Assembly (NCBI RefSeq): GCF_003937945.1
Contig: NZ_RSEC01000059.1
Coordinates: 603,422-667,421, forward strand
Length of the DNA stretch: 64,000 nt
Source: Amycolatopsis eburnea
GTDB taxonomy: Bacteria; Actinomycetota; Actinomycetes; Mycobacteriales; Pseudonocardiaceae
Direction of reading: 5' to 3'
Part shown: piece after piece, positions 15,268 through 25,100 of the stretch
How positions within the stretch are numbered: position 1 is the stretch's first letter
Layout: every line of letters starts with the position of its first letter
Program-made: the position numbers and the translations under genes
The notes under the pieces: generated by a model
What the model was told of the DNA's origin: nothing
Seen by the model: only the letters and a program-made list of their open reading frames with translations
The model's database searches: none

Positions 15268-16644
15268 ATGCAGACCGCCGGCCTCGTCAGGCTCACCGTC
15301 GCCACCCCGCACCGGCGCATCGACATCGCGCTGCCGGAACACGCCGCCGTCGCGGAGATCCTGCCGGGGCTGCTCGCCCGCGCCGGCGAAGGGCTCGCCG
15401 ACGACGGCGTCCCCGGCGGCGGCTGGTCGTTGCGCCGGGCCGACGGGACGGCGTTCGACCTCGACCGGACCCTCGGCGCGCACCGGGTGCGCGACGGCGA
15501 GGTCCTGCACCTGACCCCGCGGCGCACCGACTGGCCCGAGCTGGAGTACGACGACCTGGTCGACGCGATCGCCACCGGCTCCGGCCGGACCGGCCGCGCC
15601 TGGGGCCCGCGGCACACCCGGGTGGCCGGGCTGGCCGCCGGCGCCGCGGCCCTGCTGCTCGGGCTGGTCGCGGTGCTGCGCGCCGGGCCGCCGTGGCCCG
15701 GGCCCGCGCTGTGGGCGCTCACCGCGGCCGTCCTGCTGCTGACCGGCGGGGTGGTGCTCGCACGCGCGGTGCGGGACGCTGCCGCCGGCGCGGTGCTGGC
15801 CGCGTCCGCGCTGCCCTACGCCTTCGCCGGTGGCGGGCTGGTGCTCGCGGGCGACGCGCCGGTCACCGGGCTGTCCGCGGGACACCTCGTGCTCGCCGGT
15901 GCCGCGGTGCTGGCGGCCGCGCTGGCCGGACGGCTCGGCGTGGCCGCGGCGCCGGCGTTGTTCACCGCGGCGGCCACGGCCGGGCTGCTCGCCGTGCTCG
16001 GCGGCTGGCTCGCCACGCTCGACGACCTCGCCGGGTACCGCGCCGCGGCGGTGGTCGGCGGCGGCCTGCTGGCGCTGTCCGGCACGTTCGCCCCGCTGGT
16101 CCTGCGCCTCGCCCGCGTCCCGATGCCGGTGCTGCCGCGCAGTACCGCGGACCTGGTCCGCGACGAGCCGCAGCCACCGCTCCCGCTCGTGCACAGCGCC
16201 GTGGCCCGGGCCGACGGGCTCCTCACCGGCCTGCTGGCCGGGACGTCGGCGGTGGTGCTGTACTGCCAGATCGTGCTGGTGCGCGCCGGCGGCACCGCCC
16301 CGGTCGTGCTGGTTTCGCTGCTGGCACTGGGTTTCCTGATGCGCGCGAGGCTGTACCCGATCCTGCGGCAACGGGTCCCCCTGCTGCTGGCGGGGATGTC
16401 CGGCCTCGGGTGCCTCGCGGCCGGACCGCTGATGGCGGGCGGCGCGCTGCTGCCCGCCGCGCCGCTGGCGCTCGCCGTGGCGGCCGGCTCGGTCGCCGCT
16501 GGTGTCCTGCTGAGCACCCGGCGCGCGAACCCGTACCTCGGCCGGTTCGCCGAGTACGCCGAGATCCTGCTGGTGGTCGCGATCGTGCCGGTGGTGTGCT
16601 GGGTGCTCGGCCTGTACGCGCTCGTGCGCGGGCTGGGGGGCTGA
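15268..16644 (+). CDS. eccD: type VII secretion integral membrane protein EccD
   Basis: 458 residues from ATG 15268. Residues 1-85 form a ubiquitin-like domain (LVRLTVATPHRRIDIALP, then DGEVLHLTPR), followed from about residue 115 by roughly 11 hydrophobic segments, the fixed layout of EccD, the channel-forming ESX subunit. No ribosome site is visible; a weak GAGCCT at 15255-15260 seven bases upstream could give a leaderless message. eccB follows after 4 bp. It is divergent from the kinase-like gene. Confidence 0.92.
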   Translation: MQTAGLVRLTVATPHRRIDIALPEHAAVAEILPGLLARAGEGLADDGVPGGGWSLRRADGTAFDLDRTLGAHRVRDGEVLHLTPRRTDWPELEYDDLVDAIATGSGRTGRAWGPRHTRVAGLAAGAAALLLGLVAVLRAGPPWPGPALWALTAAVLLLTGGVVLARAVRDAAAGAVLAASALPYAFAGGGLVLAGDAPVTGLSAGHLVLAGAAVLAAALAGRLGVAAAPALFTAAATAGLLAVLGGWLATLDDLAGYRAAAVVGGGLLALSGTFAPLVLRLARVPMPVLPRSTADLVRDEPQPPLPLVHSAVARADGLLTGLLAGTSAVVLYCQIVLVRAGGTAPVVLVSLLALGFLMRARLYPILRQRVPLLLAGMSGLGCLAAGPLMAGGALLPAAPLALAVAAGSVAAGVLLSTRRANPYLGRFAEYAEILLVVAIVPVVCWVLGLYALVRGLGG

Positions 16645-16648
16645 ACCC

Positions 16649-18082
16649 GTGGCGTCCAAACGCGACCAGCTGCAGGCGTACCAGTTCCTCGTCCAGCGGG
16701 CGACGTCCGCGCTCGTCACGCGCGAGACAGACCCGGAGCAGCCGCCGTTCCGGCGCACCGGGAGCGCGACGTTCGCCGGGATCGCGCTCGGCATCGTCTC
16801 GCTGGCCGGCGCCGGGGTGTACGGGCTGATCGTGCCGGGCGGGAACACCGCGTGGCGCCAGGATTCCGCGGTCATCGTGGAGAAGGAGACCGGCACCCGG
16901 TACGTCTACCTCGACGGGCGGCTGCACCCGGTGGCCAACTACGCGTCCGCGCTGCTGCTGCTCGGCGACCACCGCGCCACCGAGCAGGTGTCGCGGGAAT
17001 CCCTTGCCGGCGTCCCGCGCGGGCCGCGGCTCGGCATCCCCGACGCCCCCGACGCGCTGCCCGCGCCCGCCCGGCTGCTGACCGGCTCGTGGTCGCTGTG
17101 CTCGGCGCCGGCCAGCGACCTGGCGGGCACCCGGATCGAGGAGTCGGTGCTGCTGGCCGGCGCCGCTCCGGCGGGCGGCGCGGCGCTGGGCGACCGCGCG
17201 CTGCTGGTCGAACTGGTGACGACCGGCGACCGCTACCTGGTCTGGCGCGGCCACCGGCACCGCATCGAGGACTACGCCGCGGTCGGCACCGGCCTCGCGC
17301 TGACCGCCGAGCCGTGGGCCCGGGTGGGCCGGCCGTGGCTGGACGTCCTGCCGGAAGGCGCCCCGATCGGCCCGATCCCGGTGGCGCACCCGGGCGAGCC
17401 GTCGACGGCGGTGCCCGGCCGGACCGACCTGCGCGCCGGCATGCTGCTGGTGGTCCGGCCCTCCGGCGGCGGCGAGCAGTACTACCTGGCCGAGCGGGAC
17501 GTCCTGCGCCCGATTTCCGTGCTGCAGTACGACATCCAGCGCGCGGCCGCCCAGACACCGGCCGCCTACCCCGGCGGCGACCCGGTGGCGGTCACGCTGC
17601 CGCCGTCGCTGGCCACGACGTCCCGCCGCCTCGACCCGCCCGACGACGCCGAGGGCGCGGCGCCGGCCGTCCGCCCGCCGATCGCGCGCCCGGGCGACCG
17701 GGAGGCGACGGTGTGCGCGACCTTCGAGCCGGGCGCGTCGTCCCCGGACCTGACGGTCGACCCGGCGCTGCCCCCGGCGGACGCGCTGGCGGCCACGGCC
17801 CGCCGTTCGCCGGCCGGAACCCCGCTGGCGGACCGGGTGTACGTCCCGCCGGGCAGCGCGGCGGTGGTCGAGGCGATGCCGTCGGCGCAGGCACCGTCGG
17901 GCACGCTGACGTTGGTGACCGACATGGGCCGCCGTTACGCGCTGTCGGCGCCCGAAGTGCTGAAGATGCTGGGCTACCCGACGGACCGCGTGCTGCGGCT
18001 GCCGGCCGGCCTGGTCGCCCGGCTGCCGGAAGGCCCGGGCCTGGACCCGGCCGCGGCCCGCAACCAGGCGGTGGGCGGCTGA
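16649..18082 (+). CDS. eccB: type VII secretion protein EccB
   Basis: 477 residues from GTG 16649. The N-terminus MASKRDQLQAYQFLVQRATS is the typical EccB cytosolic start. One membrane segment lies at about 40-62, then a large extracellular domain with VYLDGRLHPVANYASALLL and GLVARLPEGPGLDPAAARNQ, as in EccB repeat domains. EccB joins EccC, EccD and EccE in the inner-membrane complex. Cysteines near SLCSAPA and ATVCATFEPG could form the conserved disulfide. It follows eccD by 4 bp and ends 6 bp before the convergent gene at 18089. Confidence 0.95.
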   Translation: MASKRDQLQAYQFLVQRATSALVTRETDPEQPPFRRTGSATFAGIALGIVSLAGAGVYGLIVPGGNTAWRQDSAVIVEKETGTRYVYLDGRLHPVANYASALLLLGDHRATEQVSRESLAGVPRGPRLGIPDAPDALPAPARLLTGSWSLCSAPASDLAGTRIEESVLLAGAAPAGGAALGDRALLVELVTTGDRYLVWRGHRHRIEDYAAVGTGLALTAEPWARVGRPWLDVLPEGAPIGPIPVAHPGEPSTAVPGRTDLRAGMLLVVRPSGGGEQYYLAERDVLRPISVLQYDIQRAAAQTPAAYPGGDPVAVTLPPSLATTSRRLDPPDDAEGAAPAVRPPIARPGDREATVCATFEPGASSPDLTVDPALPPADALAATARRSPAGTPLADRVYVPPGSAAVVEAMPSAQAPSGTLTLVTDMGRRYALSAPEVLKMLGYPTDRVLRLPAGLVARLPEGPGLDPAAARNQAVGG

Positions 18083-18088
18083 CCGCCG

Positions 18089-18676
18089 TCAGACCGCCGA
18101 AGCCCGGTAGAGGTCGAGGATGTCGGTGTCGCGGTCCCGCCAGCGCTCGAAGAGCGCTTCGGGGTCGTCGTCGTGGGCGTGCACGAACTCGAATTCCGCA
18201 CTGGTGCAGGGAAGCAGGGTGACCAGCTGGAGCGCGGGCTCGCCCTGCTCGTCGCGGTAGAGGTCGAACTCCGCGTCGGCGAACGGGTGCCCGGCGGCGA
18301 GCAGGAACGCGATGCCGGTGCCGGGGATGAGCGGCTCGGCGTTGAGGTAGCCACCGCCGTAGGGGTAGCCGCGCGCCCGTTCGATCACGCCGCTCGCGAT
18401 GACGTGCGCCAGGTACCCGGCTTCCTCTTCGTGCTCGGGCCCGGCGGAGACGACGTACTCCTGCGGCAGCGGCGCGTCGACCCGCTGGAACCGCACACCG
18501 GTGGTCGCCGCGGAGATCATCCGCAGCCGCGGGTGCGCGTGGAAGCCGATGGCGAACCCGCGGTTGCCGCCTTCGGGCAGCTCCGGGCCTTGCCCGTGCG
18601 TAACCGGCCCGAGGTGGCGTTCGACGTGCGGCAGCAGGCCGTCGAACCGGCTCGGGTCGGCGTGGGGGTAGGTCAT
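18089..18676 (-). CDS. suppressor-of-fused (SUFU) domain protein, possible immunity protein
   Basis: 195 residues. Features matching bacterial SUFU-like proteins are the LLPHVERHLGPV helix, a central EAGYLAHVIASGVIERARGY segment, and LQLVTLLPCTSAEFEFVHAH before a C-terminal ILDLYR helix. SUFU-fold proteins are known as immunity proteins in polymorphic toxin systems. It sits inside the ESX locus, but no toxin gene is directly adjacent, so it may be an orphan or guard against an incoming toxin. The ATG is at 18676. Confidence 0.65.
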   Translation of the reverse strand: MTYPHADPSRFDGLLPHVERHLGPVTHGQGPELPEGGNRGFAIGFHAHPRLRMISAATTGVRFQRVDAPLPQEYVVSAGPEHEEEAGYLAHVIASGVIERARGYPYGGGYLNAEPLIPGTGIAFLLAAGHPFADAEFDLYRDEQGEPALQLVTLLPCTSAEFEFVHAHDDDPEALFERWRDRDTDILDLYRASAV

Positions 18677-18731
18677 CGGCTGATCTTAGGCACCATGGCT
18701 GGTCGTGAGTGTTTGGTCGGGTTCGACCGCC

Positions 18732-18786
18732 TGCCGTTAAGGCCACCTTACGGGCGTCAGACGCCCGTAAGGTGGCCTTAACGGCA
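18732..18786. repeat. 27-bp-arm perfect palindrome, family A, second copy
   Basis: Arms 18732-18758 and 18760-18786 are exact reverse complements around a central A. It differs from the copy at 45-99 by one base in each arm: GTCAAGG becomes GTTAAGG on the left and the partner changes from CCTTGAC to CCTTAAC on the right, keeping pairing. It lies downstream of the minus-strand operon ending at 18818. Confidence 0.8.
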
Positions 18787-18817
18787 TTGGGTTCTCGCTG
18801 CGGCAGGGCACCGCGGG

Positions 18818-20002
18818 TCAGCGGCCGGGCTGCCAGAGTTCCTCGTCGAGGAGCTGAACCGAATCGCCGTCGGTCTCCCCGGCACGGCGGCCGCGGGGGA
18901 GGGTGAAGCCCGCGTCGCCGTTGGCCGACCGGCCGCGCAGCTTGGCGGGTACGCCGTCGGTCGCGTCGGCGGAGCGGCGGCCGCCGCCGGCTCGGCCGGT
19001 GGGCTGCTCGGGCGAGCCCGGGCGCAACGTGCCGGCCGTCGCGCCTTGGCCGCTGTGCGGTGGCATCATCGGCGGCATCGCGGACGCCGCCGGCTTCGCC
19101 GCGGCCGGGGTCGCGGTGCCGGGGCGGACTTCCGACGCCAGGCTGGGCGCGCGCTTCCCGGCGACCGGCTTGGCCAGCGTCGGGATCGCGCCGAGGCCGC
19201 CCGCGCCGAACATGCCCGGCAGGCCCGACGCCACCGGCGGCGCGCCCACACCGCCACCCAGGCCGCCGAGCGTCGCCGCACCAGGCACCGGGAGGGACGC
19301 CACCGGCGACAGCCCGGCCAGCGACGGACCCGCCGAACCGTCCTGGCCAGTCAGCCCGGGCACCGTGGGCAACGACGAATCGCTGCCGACGCCCGCCGAC
19401 TCGGCCAGCCCCTCCAGCTCGGTCAACGCGCTCATCCCTGCCTCGGCGGCCTTGACGAAGTCCGCCGGGGAGTTGCCTTCCGCCGCCGCTTTCGGCGTCG
19501 GCATCAGGTCGCCGGGGGACTGCATGCCGGACGCCGCGACGACCTTCAGCATCGACACGTCGAACTGCGCGCCGAGCGCGTTCATCCGGAACGCCGACGC
19601 CTGCTGCGCCGCGATCTTGGCCGGCAGCGCCGTCAACGGGTTCAGGTCCGCGGCGCAATAGGCCGCGTAGCACGCCATGACCTCGGTGTACGCCTCGGAA
19701 ATCGACGAGGCGAGCGTGGTCAGCGTCTCGGCGGGCTGGGCCGCGTCGATCCGCTCACCCCACATCTTCAGCTCGGCCAGGGATCGCTGGGTCTTCTCCT
19801 CGTGCGCGCGACCGGCGTCGTCCTGCCATTCCGGGGTGAGCCGTCCGACGCGGGTGTTGAGTTCCGTGCTGGCCGCGTCGATCCATTCGCGGCACTCGGT
19901 CCACATCTTCGCCGCGTCCAGCAGCACCGAGACCTTGGCCTGCTCGGCCTGGACCATGTCCCGGTGCAGTTCGATGGGCAGCAGGTTGTAGGGCACGACC
20001 AT
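18818..20002 (-). CDS. PPE-like T7SS candidate substrate with LLDEELW tail
   Basis: 394 residues from ATG 20002 with GAGGAGA upstream. Residues 1-170 are helical with WIDAASTELNTRVGRLTPEW, where an R-x-x-x-W turn resembles WXG/PPE helical hairpins. The middle (about 180-340) is Gly/Pro/Ala-rich and disordered. The last 15 residues contain SVQLLDEELWQPGR; the larger gene at 20398 ends with nearly the same element. It is last in a minus-strand run with EspC-like genes and eccC, so export by this ESX system is likely. Confidence 0.7.
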   Translation of the reverse strand: MVVPYNLLPIELHRDMVQAEQAKVSVLLDAAKMWTECREWIDAASTELNTRVGRLTPEWQDDAGRAHEEKTQRSLAELKMWGERIDAAQPAETLTTLASSISEAYTEVMACYAAYCAADLNPLTALPAKIAAQQASAFRMNALGAQFDVSMLKVVAASGMQSPGDLMPTPKAAAEGNSPADFVKAAEAGMSALTELEGLAESAGVGSDSSLPTVPGLTGQDGSAGPSLAGLSPVASLPVPGAATLGGLGGGVGAPPVASGLPGMFGAGGLGAIPTLAKPVAGKRAPSLASEVRPGTATPAAAKPAASAMPPMMPPHSGQGATAGTLRPGSPEQPTGRAGGGRRSADATDGVPAKLRGRSANGDAGFTLPRGRRAGETDGDSVQLLDEELWQPGR

Positions 20003-20013
20003 GGGTGCTCTCC

Positions 20014-20388
20014 TCAGGCGGTTTTCTCGGACGGCTGCGGGACCGAACCCGCGGTCTTCTTGAACAGGTCGACGCCCTGCTTGATGACCTTGGTCGCCGA
20101 CGTCGCGAGCGTCAGCGCGCTGGCGACGTCGGCCGCGGTGTAGCCCGCGGCGGCGGCCTTGACCTTCGTGCTGTCGGTGACCATGTCTTCGGTGACCTTG
20201 GTCAGCAGCGCGGCCATCGCGGCGGTGGCCGCCTTGTCGAGCACCGACATCGCGATGCCCTCGAACAGCCCGGTCAGGTTCGGCGGCGTGCCGAGCCGGG
20301 CCAGGGAAGGCGGCATCGCGGGCGCGGTGAGCTGCCCGGCGTACGCGCTCATCGCCTCGGTGTCGCCGTTGATCTGCTGTGCCGGCAT
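20014..20388 (-). CDS. EspC-like small T7SS-associated protein
   Basis: 124 residues from ATG 20388, preceded by GGAGGGG. It begins MPAQQINGDTEAMSAYAGQL and is helical throughout, with Ala-rich repeats. The GDTEAM start is shared with GDTDAM at 21747 and GDVDAM at 26211. EspC/DUF2580-type proteins are usually about 100 residues and are cosecreted with PPE-like partners. It is 11 bp upstream of the PPE-like gene at 18818, the expected small-partner-then-large order. Confidence 0.65.
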   Translation of the reverse strand: MPAQQINGDTEAMSAYAGQLTAPAMPPSLARLGTPPNLTGLFEGIAMSVLDKAATAAMAALLTKVTEDMVTDSTKVKAAAAGYTAADVASALTLATSATKVIKQGVDLFKKTAGSVPQPSEKTA

Positions 20389-20397
20389 TGCCCCTCC

Positions 20398-21735
20398 TCA
20401 GTGACCGGCGCGGTATCGCGGCGCGCCGTCGGTCTTGTCCACTTGCCACAGTTCTTCGTCGAGCAGCTGGACGGTGTCGTTCCCGGTGTCCCACTCCCGC
20501 CGCGGCGCGGGCGGTGGTGCCGCTTTCGAGCCCCGCCGCCCGGCTCGCCCGAGCAGGGCGACACCGGGCGTGGCGGCGGGCTTGCGCGACCGCCCGGTGG
20601 CGGCGTGCTCGGCGTCCCCCGGCTTGACCCCGCCCGCCGGTTTGCCGCCGCCCCGCGGTTGCATCGGCGGCATCATCCCCGGACTGGTTCCCGACGCGGC
20701 CGAAGCGCCCGTCGTGCCCGCCGTGGTGAGCGCCGCCCCGGCCGTCGCGACGGGATCCGGCGCGGGTGAGGGCATCGGTGCCGCTGTGGGAAACCCGGCC
20801 CCGCCAACGCCGCTCGGAGCCGCGCCGCCGCCCCCGGCGAGGCTCGGCAGCCCGGCATCGCCCGGATGTCCGTCACCGAGCGCGCCGAGCCGGTCCGCGA
20901 CTTCGGCGGGTGTCGGGGAACCGATATCCGTCGGACTCGGTGAGCCGCCCACGAGCTGCTGAAGTCCTTGCAGTGCCTGGCTTGCCGCGTCCAGCGCGTT
21001 CGGCGCCTCGGCCAGCGCCTCCTGGACCGGATCCGCCGCCGTCGGTGCGTCCGGAGTGGACGGTGTTTCGGGCGCCGCGCTCGGGGACGTCGGTGCGGCG
21101 GTGTCCGGCGAGGACGGTGCCGGTCCGGCACTCGGGGAGGGCCCGCTCGCGCCCGGCGCGGCACCCCGCGGCCCGACCCAAGCCGAGCCGGGCGCGTTCT
21201 TCAGCGCGACGCTCGCGGCCTGGTACTTCGGGCGCAGGCCGTCCAGCTGGTCGACGACCTTCCCGTAGATCTCGTCCAGGTGCTTCGCCCGGTCCTTTTC
21301 GGACATCGCCTGGTACTGCCGGTGCAGCCCCTCCACCACGGACTGCGCGCTCCGGATCCCGGCCACCAGCGCGTCGAGGCCGTCGAACACCTGCGAGGAC
21401 GGCACCCCGCCCGTGGACATCGCCGGAATCCCCTGCGACAGCATCGAACTGGTGATCCCGGACCGGTCGACCCAGGAGTGCATCACGGCGACGTCGCGCA
21501 ACGCCCGCCGCAGGAACGCCTGTCCCGCCGCGTCCGGCCAGCGGTCGGTCTCGGTCAGGTGCGTCGCCTGGGTGAGCAGAAGACTCGCCTGCCGCTGGAT
21601 CCAGCCTCGCGCGTCGCTCCACATCTGCCGCGCGGCCAGCAGCTTGGGGATGTGCTGGTCGCGCTCGGCGGTGAGCTTCCGGTACGTCTCTTCGATGAAC
21701 GCGTCGTCGACGCAGACCCCGATCGGGTCACCCAC
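20398..21735 (-). CDS. second PPE-like T7SS candidate substrate with LLDEELW tail
   Basis: 445 residues from GTG 21735 with AAGGAGAA upstream. The helical N-terminal domain (about 1-185) has RQMWSDARGWIQRQASLLL and a predicted hairpin, then a long Pro/Ser/Ala-rich linker (190-400). Near the C-terminus DTVQLLDEELWQVDKTD repeats the element of the gene at 18818. It pairs with the EspC-like gene at 21747, 11 bp upstream, as the 18818/20014 pair does, so the locus seems to hold a duplicated substrate-pair module. Confidence 0.7.
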   Translation of the reverse strand: MGDPIGVCVDDAFIEETYRKLTAERDQHIPKLLAARQMWSDARGWIQRQASLLLTQATHLTETDRWPDAAGQAFLRRALRDVAVMHSWVDRSGITSSMLSQGIPAMSTGGVPSSQVFDGLDALVAGIRSAQSVVEGLHRQYQAMSEKDRAKHLDEIYGKVVDQLDGLRPKYQAASVALKNAPGSAWVGPRGAAPGASGPSPSAGPAPSSPDTAAPTSPSAAPETPSTPDAPTAADPVQEALAEAPNALDAASQALQGLQQLVGGSPSPTDIGSPTPAEVADRLGALGDGHPGDAGLPSLAGGGGAAPSGVGGAGFPTAAPMPSPAPDPVATAGAALTTAGTTGASAASGTSPGMMPPMQPRGGGKPAGGVKPGDAEHAATGRSRKPAATPGVALLGRAGRRGSKAAPPPAPRREWDTGNDTVQLLDEELWQVDKTDGAPRYRAGH

Positions 21736-21746
21736 GTCAGTTCTCC

Positions 21747-22106
21747 TTACCGTTCGAGCCGGGAGTCGGTCGCCGGCGGGCCGCCGTGGTCGGAGTCGAG
21801 CGCGGCAAGGAACTCGTTGCGGGCCTGCTCATCGGCCCGCACGTAGTCCGCGGCGGTCCGGTGCACGAACGAGCTGTAGAGCGCGAACCCCTGCTCCACC
21901 TGCGCGATGAACTGGTGCAGGGCGGCCGTGCTCGCGTTGTCCTCGTGCGTCAGGTCTTCGCACCAGGGCGCGCCAAGGCCGCCCGCGCACGGGACCGCGT
22001 CCTTGCGCCGGGCCGCCGGGCTGACCGGGTCGACTTCCAGGCTGCCCAGCAGGTTCCGGGAGAACTCCCGCATGGCGTCGGTGTCGCCGTCGATGTCACC
22101 ACTCAC
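21747..22106 (-). CDS. EspC-like small T7SS-associated protein
   Basis: 119 residues from GTG 22106 with AGGAG upstream. It opens SGDIDGDTDAMREFSRNLLG and is helical, with a charged tail. Two cysteines (DAVPCAGGLGAPWCED) may form a disulfide, which the other small proteins here lack. It follows eccC by 15 bp and precedes the PPE-like gene at 20398. Family assignment rests on length, GDTDAM start and context. Confidence 0.6.
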   Translation of the reverse strand: MSGDIDGDTDAMREFSRNLLGSLEVDPVSPAARRKDAVPCAGGLGAPWCEDLTHEDNASTAALHQFIAQVEQGFALYSSFVHRTAADYVRADEQARNEFLAALDSDHGGPPATDSRLER

Positions 22107-22121
22107 GGTTCACTCCTGATC

Positions 22122-25100
22122 TCACGTCGTCGGGGGGTGCCAGGCGAGCTGGACGAGGCCCTTGCCGCCGCGGCGGTCGACCAGCCAGCCGCGGCCGGGC
22201 GGGAGCACCTGGGCGCGCATGCCGCCCAGCAGCGGGCCCTCGTCGCGGTCGCCGGACATCATCAGGCCCGGCGTGCCGACTTCGCGGAGCCGGCCGAGGA
22301 ACGGCTCGAACAGCCCGCGCCCGGCGCCGCCGGTCCGGCGGGCCAGCACCACGTGCAGGCCGATGTCCGAGGCCTGCGCGACCAGCGGCAGCAACGCCAT
22401 CAGCGGGTGGTCCCGGTGCGTGGCCACCATGTCGTAGTCGTCGACCAGCACGAAGATCTCCGGGCCCTGCCACCAGTTCCGGGCCCGCAGCTGCTCGGGC
22501 GTGACGTCCGGGCCGGGCAGCCGCTTGGTCAGCGCCTCGGCCGTTTCGGCGAGCAGGCCGCCGCTGTGCTCGTCGTTGACGCCGAAGCCGAGCAGGTACT
22601 CGTCGGCGACTTCGCCGAGCAGGCCGCGGCGGTGGTCGACCACGATGATCCGGGCTTCGCCGGGCCGGTACGCGCCCTGGATCCGCTTGGCCAGCGCGCG
22701 CAGGAACGCCGTCTTGCCGCTCTGGGCGTCGGCCAGCAGGAAGAAGTGCGGGTCGGCGGCGAAGTCCAGGCGCAGCGGGGAAAGGTCGTGCTCGTGGATG
22801 CCGACGGCGAGCCCGGCGTCCTCGCCGGTCAGCTCGTCTTCGGCGGGCAGGTCGGCGTAGGGCAGCTGCGTCGGCAGCAGCCGGACCGGAGGTGCCGGCC
22901 TGCCGGGCCACGCCGTCCTGACCGCCTCGACGAGCGCGTCCGTCCCTTCGGCCAGGTCGCTGGCCGACGACACCCCGTCGACGCGGGGGAGGGCCACCAG
23001 CATCTGGTGCCCGGTCGGCGAAACCCCGCTGCCGGGCGCGTCGGCGGGCACGCTCATCGCGGCCCGCCGGTCGATGATCGAGTCGATCGGGTCGCCGATC
23101 TTCAGCTCCAGCCTGCTGGCGAACAGGTCCCGGATGTTCATCCGCAGGTCGAACGCGCGGGCGCAGCTCGCCACGACGTGGACGCCGTAGGACAGGCCGC
23201 GGGCGGTGAGGTCGCCGACCGCCTCCTCGAGCTCGGCGAAGTCGGTGCGCAGGGTCTGCCAGCCGTCGATCACGAGGAAGACGTCGCCGTGCGGCAGCTC
23301 GGCGAACCGGCCCTCCGCGCGCAGCCTGCGGTAGGTGGCGATGCCGTCGATCCGGTGCTCGGCGAAGAGGCGTTCCCGCCGGGCCAGCACGTCCGCGACC
23401 TCGGCGACCGTCCGCCGCACGGCTCCGGCGTCCAGGCGGCCCGACACGCCCGAGACGTGCGGCAGCCCGGCGAGCGACGCGAGCGTGCCGCCGCCGAAGT
23501 CCAGGCAGTAGAACTGCGCTTCGCGCGGGGTGTGGGTGAGCGCGAGGCTCGTGATCAGCGTGCGCAGCGCCGTGCTCTTGCCCGCCTGCGGCGCCCCGAG
23601 CACCAGCACGTGCCCGGCGGCGCCGGAGAGGTCGAGGACGAGCGGGTCCCGCCGCTGCTCGAACGGCCGGTCCACGATCCCCAGCACCGGCCGCAACGCC
23701 CCGGGCGCGCCGGCGGTCAGCCCGCGCTGCCGGTCGACGGCCAGTGCGGGGAGCAGCCGGTCCAGGGTGGGGGACTCGGCCAGCGGGGGCAGCCACACCT
23801 GGTGCGCGGGCGTGCCCTGGCCGGTCAGCCGGTCGACCAGGATGTCCAGCAGGGTTTCGCCGGTGGCCGGCTCGTCGGCGGGTTCGGGCTCGGCCTCGCC
23901 GGTGTCGAGCTCGCCGGCGACGTAGGCGGTCGTATACTCCCGCAGCGTCAGCTGGTCCGCGGCCGTCACGGGCCGCGCGCCGCCGGTCGCGGCCCGCTGG
24001 TGGACGCCGGAAACGTAGGCGGAGCGGAACCGGTCGAGCTGGTCGGTGCCGACCTTCAGGAACCCGTGCCCCGGCGCGCGCGGCAGCCGGAACGCCTCCG
24101 GGTGGCCGAGCACCGCGCGGCTTTCCATCTCGGAGAACGTGCGCAGCCCGACCCGGTAGGACAGGTGGCTTTCCAGCCCGCGCAGCCTGCCCTCGTCGAG
24201 CCGCTGCGAGGCGAGCAGCAGGTGCACGCCGAGCGAGCGCCCGACGCGTCCTATTTGGACGAACATGTCGATGAAGTCGGGCTTGGCCGAGAGCAGCTCG
24301 GAAAACTCGTCGCAGATCACCAGCAGCGTCGGCACTTCGGGCAGCGGGGCACCGGCGACGCGGGCTTTTTCGTAGTCCCGCAGGGAAGCGAAGTTCCCCG
24401 CCGCGCGCAGCAGCTCCTGACGGCGGATGAGCTCGCCGTTGATCGCGTCGGTCATCCGGTCGACCAGGTGCAGCTCGTCGGCCAGGTTCGTGATCACGGC
24501 GCTGGTGTGCGGCAGCGCGTCCAGCCGGGCGAAGGTCGCGCCGCCCTTGAAGTCGACCAGCGCGAAGTTCAGCGAATTCGGCGGGTGCGTGACCGCCAGC
24601 GCCAGCACGAGGGTGCGCAGCAGCTCCGACTTGCCGGACCCGGTGGCGCCGATCAGCAGGCCGTGCGGGCCCATGCCGTCCTGGGCGGACTCCTTGAGGT
24701 CGAGCTCGATCGGCGTCCCGTCGGCCTGGATGCCGAACTGGACGCGCAGCCGGTCGCGGTTCGGCCGGGGCACCCAGGTGTCGGCCGGGTCGAACGCGTA
24801 CGGGTCGCCGAGCCCCAGCAGCTCGGCCAAGCCCAGCTCGGCCGTCATCGGCGCGTCGCCGCCCCGGCCCACGGTCAGGCGCAGCGGCGCGAGCTGCCGG
24901 GCGAGCCCCTCGGCCGCGCGCGGGCCCAGCGCGTCCGCGCGGCCGAGCGGGGCCTCGCCGTCGATCGTCTCGCTGACCAGGTCGCCGCCGGCGTCCACCG
25001 CCAGCACCACGGTGGTCCGGTCCAGCGCCCGCGGTGGCCTGGTCGTCAGGTCCACGACGGTGACGCCTTCGACGCCGCCACCGGTCATCAGGTGGTCGGA

